From positions 22,036,751-22,100,750 of the forward strand of contig CM070622.1 of the NCBI GenBank assembly GCA_036346255.1: a stretch of 64,000 bases of DNA. Reading direction: 5' to 3'. Both the position numbers and the translations under genes were made by a program. Under the pieces are notes generated by a model that was not told the DNA's origin, did no database searches, and saw only the letters and a list, made by a program, of their open reading frames with translations. Shown in pieces: positions 12,349-23,604 of the stretch (its first letter is position 1; each line of letters begins with the position of its first letter). This DNA comes from Ampelocalamus luodianensis. Taxonomy: Eukaryota; Streptophyta; Magnoliopsida; Poales; Poaceae.

Positions 12349-12397
12349 CAGCGTAACTCGTCCAACTAGTCTACAACAGCACCACAAAGTAGAAAAC

Positions 12398-12970
12398 ATG
12401 GACAAGGAGAAGGAATGGGAGAAAATCCGCAAGCTTCTGAAGGACTGGGTGTCTCCCCATGAGACCACCGCTCGCTATCATGCCGCTAGTCAGGAGCCTT
12501 TCACACACCAAACCTTTCCGAAACTGGTGGATCTGAGGAAGCTGCCTCATAGTACGCCCAACGATTCTTGGTCCAGCCGTGACCCCCCTCCTATGCTCGC
12601 GAACGCCTCGAGAGGACCCCGGCAGGTGGCACCCCTATGCTGGTGTAGGGATGCCTGCAAGTGTGTCAAATCAACCGATGAGTGGACCATTGGGCAGCGC
12701 TATTGGCGCTGCCCAAACTACGCCGTTGACTGCAACAACAGGCATCCGGTAATGAAACCCTATTTCATGGTACAATGCTTTTTATTCCGAAAACGGGTAA
12801 CGAACTCTCTTTACCCACCGCAGTCTCCGCCAACACTATGCGACTTCCGGCAGTGGATCGACGACAAGATCCACCCCTACGACATGTGGTCGTTGCTGAG
12901 ACGGAAGAGCTGGGCCAGGGAGCACATCGAGACCCGTGAAAGGCGCATCAAAGAGTTGAAAGCTGAGTAG
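12398..12970 (+). pseudogene. MULE-borne GRF-type zinc-finger ORF, shortened by a stop
   Basis: The ATG at 12398 opens MDKEKEWEKIRKLLKDW. Around 12630-12735 the frame reads PLCWCRDACKCVKSTDEW, then GQRYWRCPNY, the C-x-C...C-P layout of a GRF zinc finger (nucleic-acid binding). The usual FxW end of the finger appears as CDFRQWIDD after a likely 75-bp intron (12749-12823, gtaatg...caccgcag) whose removal keeps the frame. The frame stops at TAG 12968-12970, but the same frame then continues for about 50 codons as a highly charged coiled-coil-like segment (RRDRQREEQERDHARRREAE) to a donor-like ggtaaatg near 13117. The stop therefore looks premature. It sits between the PMD and mudrA relics on the same strand. 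Function unknown. Confidence 0.6.
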
Positions 12971-13117
12971 GCCGAGCAAGGCAGGCGGGACAGGCAGCGC
13001 GAGGAGCAGGAGCGTGATCATGCGAGGCGACGGGAGGCCGAGAGGGAGCGAAAGAGGACCATCGCGGCGAGAGCCAAGGCGCAAGGCGAGGAGTACAACG
13101 CCGAGCCGGCCCGCAGG

Positions 13118-13817
13118 GTAAATGACCACGTTCGACTCAAAGAGTTCTACCTATTCCTCCACATGTCCCATGTATTTCAATTTCCCTAAAGGCATGCGTG
13201 TACCGTCCTCGGTTCGTTATCCTGCGTGCCATGTAATCCCCTTGTCGGATGAAATGTCGTGTGGTTATCGTTGCGTCATTTCCCCAAAGTTCTCCAACGG
13301 AGTTGGCAGAGATTCCCGAATGCATTTCAATATCACCTGCGTTGGTACGTACGAATCATTAATCCCTCAATCGTCCTCCAAAAAATATTCTAACAATGCA
13401 CAACAACAAATAGCGGGCGAACAATTTGGATAAATTAATCCCTGTCACCAGTTGAACCGCTAGTTCTTTGGTTCACGTATGTATCGCCGATTCGATCAAG
13501 CATGTGAAGGTATCACCTATTAAATCGGCGGCAGCCCCGACCTCTACAAAATCCTCTTGCAACCGTCGAAATTTCACACAGACTCGGTCTTACTCAACTA
13601 AAAATAGAAGGACACAACAGAGAGGAGGAGGAGAAAAGCTAGCGGCGCTGTCAAATCGATTGCCCACCCTCGGGTAATTTTCTTAATGAACGGATTACAT
13701 GATTCTTGATGTGTTTATTACGTAGTGAAGTCCGTTTACATACTTTTTGGTGGGATATTCGGTTGCACATATGTAGTTCATTGTGTAAATGTTCTTCCCA
13801 TCGCAAAGACGTCAAAT
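13118..13817. other. Spacer between GRF ORF and mudrA
   Basis: No gene supported. 13328-13395 is a diverged copy of the sequence tandemly repeated at 16585-16982 (caatatcac, acgaatc, cctcaa-cgtcctc). A tcaccagttgaaccgc motif related to the MULE end motif lies near 13444. Confidence 0.5.
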
Positions 13818-16447
13818 ATGTCCGACGTCGTCAATTTCAAAATTTACTACGCCGAGGGACTATTATGGATGGTCCCGAGGAATTGATTTGAGTTATTTCG
13901 ATCGCGGGCGTGCCTACCAAGACGACCAACGCACAATAGGCGCTATGATGCGGTGGTTGTTCCACACGCCCAAGTGGACCGTGATGTCTCACGATTGACA
14001 TTGAGTGCCTCGCCCGGGCGGACACCCACGTATTGGGAGTTAGTGCAACTAAAGGAACAAATTCATGGCGGTCGTATATGCATGGCGAGGAGAGGATGGA
14101 AATTGGTCCTTCTGGTCCAGGCGTTTGCAAAATCCACTCCTGCATCTGCGTCAGAACAAGTAGGAGTTGCTGACACCGACGAAGAAATAGGTGACTCCTG
14201 CGCGCCGCACACAATGGCAGAAGGGCAAGAGGTTGCTGATGTCGCCGAGTTACCTCATTCAGTGAGACAGGCCAGTGGGCTTGCTGACGAGGGGGAGGAG
14301 CTGGAAGACCTAGTGGAAATGATGGAGCTCGAAGACCAAGATTACATGGCGTTGTCCGAAGATGAAGGTTCAGATGACGACGATGATGCGGACCAGCAGG
14401 CGGTTCCATCCGAATGGAACACATACCAGTTCGAGAATCTCATCATCAACGAAGGCTCCCATGTACCCTGCGAGTACGACCAGAGCGAGGTCAGACTAGG
14501 AGCTACGTACAAATGCAAAGAGGCCGTGCAAGATGCGGTCAAATTCTGGGCATTGTCGGTTTGACGCACATTCACCGTCGTCAAGTCTACCCCAAGATGC
14601 TACGACGTCAAGTGCAGCATAGAGGGATGCCCTTGGCGTGTGCACACATTTCAGCCCAAGTGGGACACCTACTGGAAGTGCTCCATAGTGGTCCCTCACA
14701 CATGCGTCGTCGCGAGTCGTGTGATCCCACCGTAACTCGTCATCGAGCTTCATTGCCAATCTCATGTACGGTGAGATCGTGGATAACCTAGATTTTGAGC
14801 CACGATCCATCATTCGGGCCATTGAGGCAAGGTTCCAGTACACTATCAGCTATGCCAAGGCTTGGAGGGCAAAACAGAAGGCATTGGAATTAAGGTTCGG
14901 CACATTCGAGGATTCCTACCACAACCTCCCTGGGCAACTCCGAGTCATACAAGACAGGAATCCCGGCACTCATATCGACATTCAAGACGCCACGCATCCG
15001 AAGTGGCCTAATAAGAGGGTACTACAGCGAGCATTCTTCGCGTTTGGTCCATGCATCAATGCATTCTGGCACTGTCGTCCAATCTTGTATATCGATGGCA
15101 CATTCTCGATCGGCGGTACAAGGGCGACATCGACCGCAATAGCGACGGACGAAACAATCAAGTTCTTCCGTGGCATTCGCTGCGTGAAAGCGAAACACGG
15201 ATAGCGGGCCGTGGTTCCCGAAGAATGTGAGGATTTCTTGTGCAGACCGCCCCAACGTATGCCTCATACATGATCGCACGCGAACTGCTGCGCGCAATAA
15301 CACAACTACAAAGAAGGAGAGAACGTTCCACTTCCATGGCCGGATCTACAGCGGTGTGGTGCATGAGGCACTTGGGTGCAAACTTCTATAAGCAGTTCCG
15401 CAACAAGGACTTGGTGAACATGTTCAAACGCCTGTGCAAGCAGAACCAGCATAGTAAGTTCGACACACTCTGGAAGATTCTGGACGACCGGACCCAAACC
15501 CACAGAAGGGAGGCATCGACAAGGGCCGCCCCAAGCGCCGACCAGGCCCCCCAAGCATTTCCACAGCTACCCACAGACGCTCCTAGTGTCACGAGGAAGA
15601 CAGGGGCATAGGTCAAATGCTTCTCCGACTGGATTGAGCACGAGCCTGAGGAGAAGTGGTCGCTGCTGCATGACAGGGGTGGTGCTCGATATGGTATCAT
15701 GACAACCAACCTAGCTGAGGTCTACAACTGGGTCATGCGCGGCGCCAGGTGCCTCCATTTGGTTGGTATTGTGGAGGCAATTCTCCGCGGTACCACAAAC
15801 TACTTTGTTAACAGATGCAGCAATGCGTCGCTCACCATGGCAAATGACAGAGTACTCTACTCCGCCATGATCACCGTATACATGGAGGAGAAGAGCAAGA
15901 AGGGTGAGATGCATCGGGCATTCAAGATGGGCACGAGGGAGCTTCGCCGAGATAATGTGCAGGATAAAGGGCGCCGCGACTAACCGCGAGAGGATCACCC
16001 ATGAGTGCACGCTACGCCGCGATAGTTGCGTATGCACTTGTAACAAGCCCTTCTTCTCGCATAGGCCCCGCTCCCATGTCATGGCGCTGTTCGACGGTGG
16101 CGCAAAGATCCCGGCCAAGACCTCTCTCACTATTTCACCAAGGAGGCGGTGATGCAAACATGGAGTGGAGAGATGTATGGTTACGCCGTTGTTGGCCATT
16201 TCACCGCCATCCATCCCGGAGCAACTAATCGGCCCGCGGACATTGCTAGGCTCAAGGAAAGGTTGGCGGCGATGTGTGCGGCGCGATCGAGAACGATATG
16301 GACGAGGCGGCGGACGTCGTGCGAAGAAGTGCTCCATTTGCGAGAGTCCGGCACACCTTCAAGACATGCGCCACGCGAAATACTCGAGACCAAGGAGACA
16401 TCGGCATTCCGGCGTCACCACGGGGACCTCATCCGGTGCCCGACTAG
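13818..16447 (+). pseudogene. mudrA-like MULE transposase relic
   Basis: The relic start ATG at 13818 reads MSDVVNFKIYYAEG. An acidic region follows (to 14400), then the mudrA N-terminal domain with CSIEGCPWRVH, then the MULE DDE domain (IIRAIEARFQYTISYAKAW; NAFWHCRPILYIDGTF), then TTNLAEVYNWVMRGAR and a SWIM finger (CVCTCNKP...HVMA). A zinc knuckle CSICESPAH lies near 16340. The first Asp (IDGTF), the Asp of the LIHD segment (near 15268) and the Glu of TNLAEVYN are all still encoded, but in different frames. Breaks include a stop TGA at 14562-14564, a frameshift near 14730, several indels at 15110-15210 and more near 16100-16300. The third zinc ligand of the SWIM finger is Arg (16069-16071) instead of Cys. 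In intact elements this enzyme cuts the element ends and inserts them. Confidence 0.85.
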
Positions 16448-16584
16448 AGGCGATCCACATGGGACGTTGACGTCGCGACCACGACAAAAATATTATTATC
16501 AATGTTGTCAATTATCATTTTAGTTAAGTGTTATGACGTTCTTCTGCAAGTTCTGTAATATCAGAGTATGAATTCCCGAGTGAG
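16448..16584. other. 3' flank of mudrA relic
   Basis: AT-rich, no gene or repeat recognised. Confidence 0.5.
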
Positions 16585-16982
16585 TGGCAATATCACTTAT
16601 CTTCCTTTTTACGAATCGTTCATACCTCAAACGTCCTCGCTAAATTCTCCGAAAATTAACCGTAGTAGAACAACATACGATGATGATAAAATGTTATTAC
16701 AAGTCCAACACATTTCGTACCATTTAATTTTTATAAAAATCACAAACTGCCTAAGTGAAATAGGGAAAATAAGGGTTGGGGAATGGCAATATCACTTATC
16801 TTCCTTTTTACGAATCGTTCATACCTCAAACGTCCTCGCTAAATTCTTCGAAAATTAACCGTAGTAGAACAAAATACGATGATGATAAAATGTTATTACG
16901 AGCCTAACAGATTTCGTACCGTTTAAAATTTATGAAAATCACAAACTGCCTAAGTGAAATAGGGAAAATAAGGGTTGGGGAA
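16585..16982. repeat. 199-bp tandem duplication
   Basis: 16585-16783 and 16784-16982 are nearly identical, both opening tggcaatatcacttatcttc and closing with gaaaataagggttgggg. They differ by a few bases, so the duplication is fairly recent. Confidence 0.95.
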
Positions 16983-17158
16983 TGAATTGCCGCTCAATCG
17001 GCGATAGGCCTGCCGCCGCTTCAATCGGCGATTCATTCTGCCGCCGCTTGAATGGCGATTCATTCCTCAATCGGCGATGTATGGGGGCGAGTCTCGCCGC
17101 GATTGAATCGCGATTATTCTCGCCGCGCTTCAATCAAGCGAGAGATACATTTTTGTAA
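16983..17158. repeat. MULE right subterminal palindromic repeats
   Basis: A dense cluster of tcaatcggcgat, cgccgcttgaatggcgat and cgccgcgattgaatcgcgat motifs, many of them self-complementary. It mirrors the left-end cluster in position but differs in exact sequence. Confidence 0.75.
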
Positions 17159-17222
17159 TTTTTTAATCGACTATTTATTTTTTTAAATATCTTTAAAAAT
17201 AATAATATTTTTAAAAAAATTC
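17159..17222 (-). repeat. MULE right terminal inverted repeat
   Basis: The reverse complement matches 5591-5654 over about 64 bp. It is followed at once by the 10-bp target duplication ttcaaagcac. Confidence 0.88.
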
Positions 17223-17232
17223 TTCAAAGCAC

Positions 17233-17949
17233 GGGGTTCAACAATAAAATTATACTTTTATGAAAGGTCTTTTCGAGACAAATTTGTACATACCATTTTC
17301 ATTTGTTCAATCTAAATATCAAAGAACGTATCGATAGCCAAGCTTGACTACATGTGTCCTAGAAGGACATTCTTTTGTGACAGGAGGGAATATAGTTTAA
17401 GATTAGCTTGTTATAAAAAAAAAATCTGAAATTGTTTCCACATCTATTTTGTACACGACACCATGCTTTTCTAACTTTTCCACCCAAAGAAAACGTTTCT
17501 TTCATTTATTTTAGTGTTCGTTGTTTATCTTTTTATGCTAGCAAGCGATTACATGGCATTCACGTATACTAGAATGATACCCCGCTCATTGCAGCGGAAA
17601 TTTGTAGAAATCAATTTATTGGTTGTAATGTTCAAACAAATCAAGGTGAGACATGGTAAAGCCTAAAAGAAGACAATGCAAACAATGGAACATCTACAAC
17701 ACTCTATTTTCTTTCAAAGATTGTGAACAATAGGGGTGATGTGGTTGCATGAGAGAAAAGAGAAATAACATTGATTGTAATTAGTGGGAATTACTTCTTT
17801 TATATATATAGATAAGTGAATAGTTAAATTTATATGAATTTGTGAGGTAAAAATAGAATTATCATATTCAGTAACTTCGTGTCATTTCTACATCTTGATT
17901 AAGGAAACCAACTGAATTAAGCTGAGAGTAAAGACTTTATAACTTACAA
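17233..17949. other. AT-rich intergenic DNA
   Basis: No gene seen. Continues the sequence interrupted by the MULE at 5580. The matching part of copy B (53186-53715) is different, so this piece has been replaced or lost in one copy. Confidence 0.5.
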
Positions 17950-18946
17950 ATTGCCATTCAATTATCTCCACTTTAATAACTATTAATCAAAAGCAGTCAT
18001 ACTTCTTAAATTTTAACAACTAACATATTTTAGATTTGTCACACGGAAATGGTTTTAGTAGATTTTTTTTATTAAAAGTACTTCGGAAATGTGACACTCA
18101 ATTCATGGTTTGTATTACAGACCATATAATATCTAAAATAATGCTACCTACATTTTTTTAGATGTTGTTTTAGCTCTCTAAGCAAAGAACAATGCACTAC
18201 TTAATGCTTGATCTTGTGATATATTTGCCCTTGTTAATGGTAGTCTTACCTTGAACAATACACTACTTAATGCTTCATCTTGTGAGTTGAGTTAGAGTAA
18301 TGACACTGATACCAACCCACTGTTAATTGGGGCTATGTGGAAAAACACTACCTAGAAAACCTAAAACAACATCTATTTGAGAACAAAAACAAGTTTATAA
18401 AACAACATAAAAAAGGAGAACAGAGGGATCGAGTAAGTAAATGAGAATGGAATATGGAGGCAACTGATTAGTAGAAAGAATTGATCACGTGCAACTGGAA
18501 TACTCCTTTTCTTATTACACCCGTTCGAAATCTTCACTGGTTCTAATCTTATCCATTTGTAAGAATTTACAAAATATATGTTATTAAAGTTGCTACAAAA
18601 TATCGTACTTTATCGTACTACTTTGCTAGTAGCTAGTTAATTTCATATATTCGGAGAACCATATCGCACTTTAATTGGCTGATAAAAATATTGCGGTTCC
18701 ATCGTATTTGTGTTTATATGATTCTTGCGATAGCTCAGCATTATAGGAAAGTCCACTTTGGGATGCCGATGATAAATCTTGATCAAAATTGTGTATTTAA
18801 TTTAATTTACAAGTGACTTAAGATAAACTTATCAACTTTTAAGAGGAATGCATGAATTAGCTTGTTTTTAGCTGTGGAGAAAAACATTGTCTGGAGCTTG
18901 CGAACATAATCTTAATATTTGTATAGATATACTATTCTCTAGCTAA

Positions 18947-18968
18947 GCGTAGAATAACTATTCTACGC
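18947..18968. repeat. Palindrome at a duplication breakpoint
   Basis: gcgtagaata, a 2-nt centre, then tattctacgc: perfect 10-bp arms. In copy B the sequence matches only through the left arm and part of the right arm (to 59652) and then jumps to the equivalent of about 21597. Confidence 0.85.
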
Positions 18969-19059
18969 CAACCAGCCCACCGCGCGTGACCAGGCTAGGT
19001 GGGATGCGAGCACGCACAATCCTCATATGGCTGGCCCACTAACTACAGTTGATGGGCCA

Positions 19060-22000
19060 AAAATATACGCTCCTATGCGGAACTCGTTTCGACGGTAATT
19101 GTTAGAGGGCGTGATAGTAATTTGCGTATCAGTTTTACTATCTATTTTTGGGATATGACTATTCGAGTTCATACGTCTGACAGTAAAACACAACGGCTAG
19201 ACTGTAAAGTTGTAAGTGTTTTTACTACCAAATTTATTGGGACACTCTCCCACTATCTCCCCTCGATGCATGATGTCCCAGTCGGCAGTAACCTACAGTG
19301 TATACCATATTAATTATGGTGAACATATTTTCAAGCATTATCATCATGTCACAATGGATTTTGTGTGTATTTAAGGGCAAGGACCCTTGACCCCCTGGAG
19401 ATGCCAGACGTCACGTAACAAAATGTACCACATGCAATTTTTTTTGGTGATAATAAGCCTACCGCCAATGACCACACAAACCCATCATATGATTTTACTA
19501 CACCCGTCATCTGCTTTTAGTGTTAGAACGTTTACTTTTTACAAACAAGAGAATCGTAAGAGGCCACTAATGCTCAGCGGGTAGTACATCAAAAGTTAGT
19601 GTGATAGTAAAATCTCATAAACGGAGCAGTAAAATGGACAACAAAAAGTAGTAAATGACCAGCTCAAGAATCATCCTACCCAGTAATGCTCAACGTTAGT
19701 ACAGCAAATGGTAATGTGATATTTTTGGGATCTGGCCAAATAGCGTGGCAACCTGTATTTTTCTGTACATTGCATGATAAATAAGAAAAGAAAGAAAAAA
19801 AGGAAAAAGAAAGAAGGCCCTAGTGGCCAAGGTAGGACCCTATTGTAGCCCTCAAGTGTTCGTATGCCTGCGTGGGCTTTGGCGGGAACATGATCAGGGA
19901 ATATGTGGAGAAACGCCTCCACTTACTCCTTCACGGCGTCGAGTCATGCTCGGAACTGAGGGTACATGGCGATCATGTGTTAGAGGAGGGCTTCATCATT
20001 TTCCATGCTCTTGGTATCGTCAACCCTCACGCTCAGCATGTCGTGCGTGCATTGTGCCTTCAGATTGTTACTTCGACATGCTTGAAGGAATTTTTTACTG
20101 TTTGGCTTTGGAAATCAATGGGGACGGTGGAGTGTGTGTTTTGGAGTTTTTTCAGTAGGGGGAAGATGGGGGCTTGTGTTTTTTGGTAAGCGTATGCCTG
20201 TCCTTATAAGTTGTAGTGGGGGAGACGAAGAGACTCATCGGGGAGCCCAGGCGGTAGTGGTGCATTTTTTAAAAATTGAGGAATCGGTTGATATGGCATC
20301 ATTTTTTTATTTTTCACACGCAAACATACCCAAAAAACAAAAACAGCATGGCAGTAGTATAGTAAACGATAAGCCTCAACATAGTAAAATTATTTTACTC
20401 ATAGTAATTTCAAACAAAATCGGAGGTCAGTAATTTCATGTGCATTTTAAAGTAAAAGAGCTCTCATATATTAGTAGATGAAACAACGTCACTGCTTGTT
20501 GCATTTTTTGCTGTACAAATATAACATTAATCGCCAAGCAAAACGTAGTAAAAAAAAATGGGATCAAGACAATAAAATCACATGTACAGTAAGGGAGATT
20601 GTTGTAAGCAGTAAACAAACCAACTAGGATACGCGCATAGTAGCCCCATAAAACTAAGAAGTTATATCACGTGAGATTTGCATTAAGAGAGCTTGTATAG
20701 AACAGTAAAACACAGAACGTGAGCCGAGTAATGCGCCTATTTTCTAGACGATATCCGTAAGCAGTAAATTGAAGCAAACGATGGAGTAAATTCGTAGGTA
20801 TATGTCAGTAAGCACTAAAGATAGAAATTCTTGAATATATTTTTAGGAGCGTTCGACCAAATAGCGTGGTCGGTCCCTTTTTGTTTTCCATTTGCATGAT
20901 ATAAAAAAAAGAAGGGAAGAAAAGGTGAAAGAAAGAAGACCCTAGTGGCCCAGGTAGGACCCTATCGCAGCCCTCAATCGTTTGTAAGCCCGCTCGTGGA
21001 CTTCAGCAGGGGCTAGATTAGGGAATATGCAGATGATTGTAGCTACGCTCTCCGGTAGACACGGGTGCCGAGCACGGAGGAGGTCATAGACATAATCATG
21101 GTCTGCAACCTGGCTTAGGCTCTGGCCAGATGCTGTTTGTATATTAGGGATAGACCCATTTTGTGTTGTGTTTTGAAGTTTGAGTATGTGTTTTGGAGTT
21201 TTTCAGCGGGGGAAGGCTGGGGCTTGTGTGAATTCAACTTTCGCAAGCTGATGTACATGTTTATAAGTCATTGGGGGGGGGACGAAGAGACACATTGGGA
21301 GCCAGAGGAGCAGTGTTATGTTTTAAAAGTAAAGTCTTTTTTACACATACAGTAATTCCTAACAAAAACAAACATCAGTAATGTTGTTGGCATCATATAG
21401 TAAAACAACTACCACATATCAGTAGATCAAAATGACGCCACTGATTGTTGCATTTTTTGTTTGACTAAAAAAAATAGAAGTAACCACTACGCAGAAGACA
21501 GTAATAGAATACGAACAACACAGTAAAAAGAAGCCAATCATACCATGTGATATTATAATAAGAGAGTTCGTATAGAACAGTAAAACATGCAACACGAGCT
21601 AAATTATGCACTCTATTTTCCAGTTGGCAGATGTAACATAGTAGCACACATAAGACAAGGCGATAAATGTGTTACCAAATGGAAGTAAAAACACCGCTAC
21701 TCAGCACATATCGCTATCATCTGACCCTACATTGAGACTGTCTTCAGTGTCGTCCTCTTCAGATTCATCATCATGAATCAGTTAGTGGCGTGTACCGAAC
21801 ATTCCTCTCCCTCTCCCTCTCCCTTCCTCCCCCTCCCACTGCCACTACCCCCCACTGTACCGAACATATCGTTGGGTATGGTACGAAGTTGCATCCGAAG
21901 CGCTTTGAGGACCTCCATGGCTCTATCATATGCAAGACTTGATCTGCACTCTAGCCTCACCACACCCATAGCATCTGTCAGTAAGGTGGAGTGCCAATAC

Positions 22001-22870
22001 ATCTCAATCGTCCCATCGAGTTTGACCTGCATGTGTCGTGTCTGTCGTATGACACATCCACCCTTGCATTCCTCGTGTACCAACGGAGCACGTAGTGGCT
22101 GGGGGTACTCTCGACCTGTAAGTGGGTGAACGCTCGTATCAGGTGCACGTAGAATAGCTCTACTACGGTAAAAGGAAGATGGATTAACAGTAAAATACAC
22201 ATTCAAGGACTGTATAATGACTATATGTACTAGACAGTAAAAGTAGAATAGTTTGGACAGTAACTATTAGACCGAGACACAGTAAAAGTACTAGTACGCT
22301 CCCACCGTTTGCATTCGCAGCTGTATCTGCCAGTTTCCTCTTCAGCTACCACCTTGAAATCGGGCTGTGACCATGCGAAAATCATATTAGTATTAAAATA
22401 GGGGGAGTGATTTTTTGTTGGAACGAACGGGGATCGAGTGGACATATTGAGAAGTTTTGTCATACAATAAAACTCATTAATATAGCTCAGAACAAACAGT
22501 AAACCGGGTCACACATAATAAATAGACAAAAGAACAGTAAACAGTGGGTGAGTCAGCAGTAGTAAAAATAGGTCGGGTAGATGAGGGGGAGGGAAAATGC
22601 GTCCACGTGTGCCTCCTGGTAGTTTTGTTACCACCATACCAGTGTTTTTCGGGACTAATTTTACCGTCAACCACTGTCCGATTTGCGGCGTACCAGTGAT
22701 TTGCGGGCTTTACCATCGATTCTAGGAGTAACCGATCTTTTTACTACCGATTTGGGTGACATGCGATCTTTTTTACGGTCAATTTCACCGCTAATTGCGT
22801 GATATGGGGCTTTTACGGTCAGATTGGACGATACCATGGTTTTTACCGCCGATCGCACGTAGGAAGCGCA
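19060..22870. mobile_element. Probable decayed FAR1/Jittery-type MULE remnant
   Basis: The stretch is peppered with agtaaa/cagtaa hexamers from about 19100 to 22580 (well over 30), then switches to the opposite-strand form, ttttacc/tttact followed by ccgat (near 22663, 22708, 22738, 22770, 22811 and 22841). Such opposed subterminal arrays are typical of DNA transposons. Inside is a minus-strand FAR1-like fragment (21778-22206). I could not find clean terminal repeats or a target duplication, so limits and class are inferred. Within it, 19730-20160 and 20860-21260 are diverged copies 1.13 kb apart (both contain ccctagtggccaaggtaggaccctat-like sequence). Confidence 0.4.
21778..22206 (-). pseudogene. 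FAR1/FHY3-like transposase C-terminal fragment
   Basis: The open 142-codon stretch contains IEMYWHSTLLTDAMGVVRLE and then SSLAYDRAMEVLKALRMQL. That order, a short aromatic-HS/LL segment followed by an acid-rich helix with AYD and a leucine-rich helix, is that of the C-terminal part of FAR1/FHY3-type proteins, which derive from MULE transposases. It ends in a low-complexity GSGRGRKGEGEGE tail. A related, further decayed copy lies at 59779-60414. The rest of the gene is missing. The family call is moderate and based on pattern only. Confidence 0.4.
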
Positions 22871-22965
22871 CGAGCGGGTGCGCTGTGCGTAGCGCGAGGG
22901 AGCGTGGGCTATCACGCCATGCGCAGCGTAGCCCAGGCTGCGGCCCACACGTATAAAAACTATTC

Positions 22966-23212
22966 AGTGATGAGGTGCTGAATAGCACTACTGTGTATAA
23001 ATAATCAGTCGTTGGTTTATGATAAAAAGGTTTATCTAGAATAGTTGCTTGGCACCACCCAATGAACCAATGATCCCACATGTCCTCGTCGCAGAATAGC
23101 GCTACCGTGTGTGTGTCTCTCTCTATATATAATGAGTAGTTCGTTTCTGAAAAAAAGGTTTATCTAGATTAGTTGCTTAGCACCACGGAATGAACCAATG
23201 ATACCACATGGC
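22966..23212. repeat. About 124-bp tandem duplication downstream of NAS
   Basis: Two copies of a unit with ggtttatctaga, tagttgctt, gcaccac and aatgaaccaatgat. Copy B has only one copy (61258-61320), so it arose in copy A or was lost from B. Confidence 0.8.
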
Positions 23213-23604
23213 CATAATCCCTGAAACTAAACCAAACCCGCCAATCATACTGGTCTTATTTGCCCACTTTACAGTTGAATAATCCAAAAAGAATCTCAGG
23301 GTTATTCCCAGGATGAAGTATCATGCTTGCATGAAAAGATATTCATGTAGATCAATACACTGAAATTCCATGCACTTAACTAAGTTCTTATTTCCGACTG
23401 TCACAAACACACAATATTCCTTCTGTCGCACAATGTCTGACCGTCCTCATCTATGTCTTCTACACCGAACTTGGAAGACATTCCGATGTACGTTTTAACG
23501 CCAAACCGTGAAACAACGGGTACCCGTACGTCACAACCAACATAAATACGACATATCACATACGAGTAGCATACTGCAATTAGACGATTATGTCTCGCCA
23601 TGCT

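Larger units (their letters stand above)
5591..17222 (+). mobile_element. 11.6-kb Mutator-like element (MULE), decayed
   Basis: The ends are inverted repeats: 5591-5654 and the reverse complement of 17159-17222 share about 64 bp (ga-ttttttt, AT-rich, ending aataaatagtcg) with few differences. The flanks carry a direct repeat ttcaaagcac at 5581-5590 and 17223-17232, the 9-11 bp target duplication typical of Mutator transposition. Inside, all on the plus strand, are a plant-mobile-domain relic, a GRF-zinc-finger ORF and a mudrA transposase relic. A solo LTR (5800-8621) is inserted in the left subterminal region. The transposase is broken, so the element is no longer autonomous. Confidence 0.9.

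Noticed and set aside
13837..14424. 195-codon minus-strand frame over the mudrA N-terminus
   Set aside because: Antisense to the acidic region of mudrA; no domain.
15711..16337. 208-codon minus-strand frame over the mudrA C-terminus
   Set aside because: Shadow of the transposase on the other strand.
19872..20189. 105-codon plus-strand frame in copy A
   Set aside because: Missing from copy B, overlaps a tandemly duplicated non-coding segment, and has no recognisable motif.
21778..22206. Considered as a host FAR1-family gene
   Set aside because: Only a C-terminal fragment is present, within transposon-like arrays, and its copy B version is further decayed.
23401..23601. 66-codon minus-strand frame just downstream of NAS
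   Set aside because: Lies in the presumed NAS 3' untranslated region; its copy B counterpart is fused by frameshift to the NAS tail. No features.
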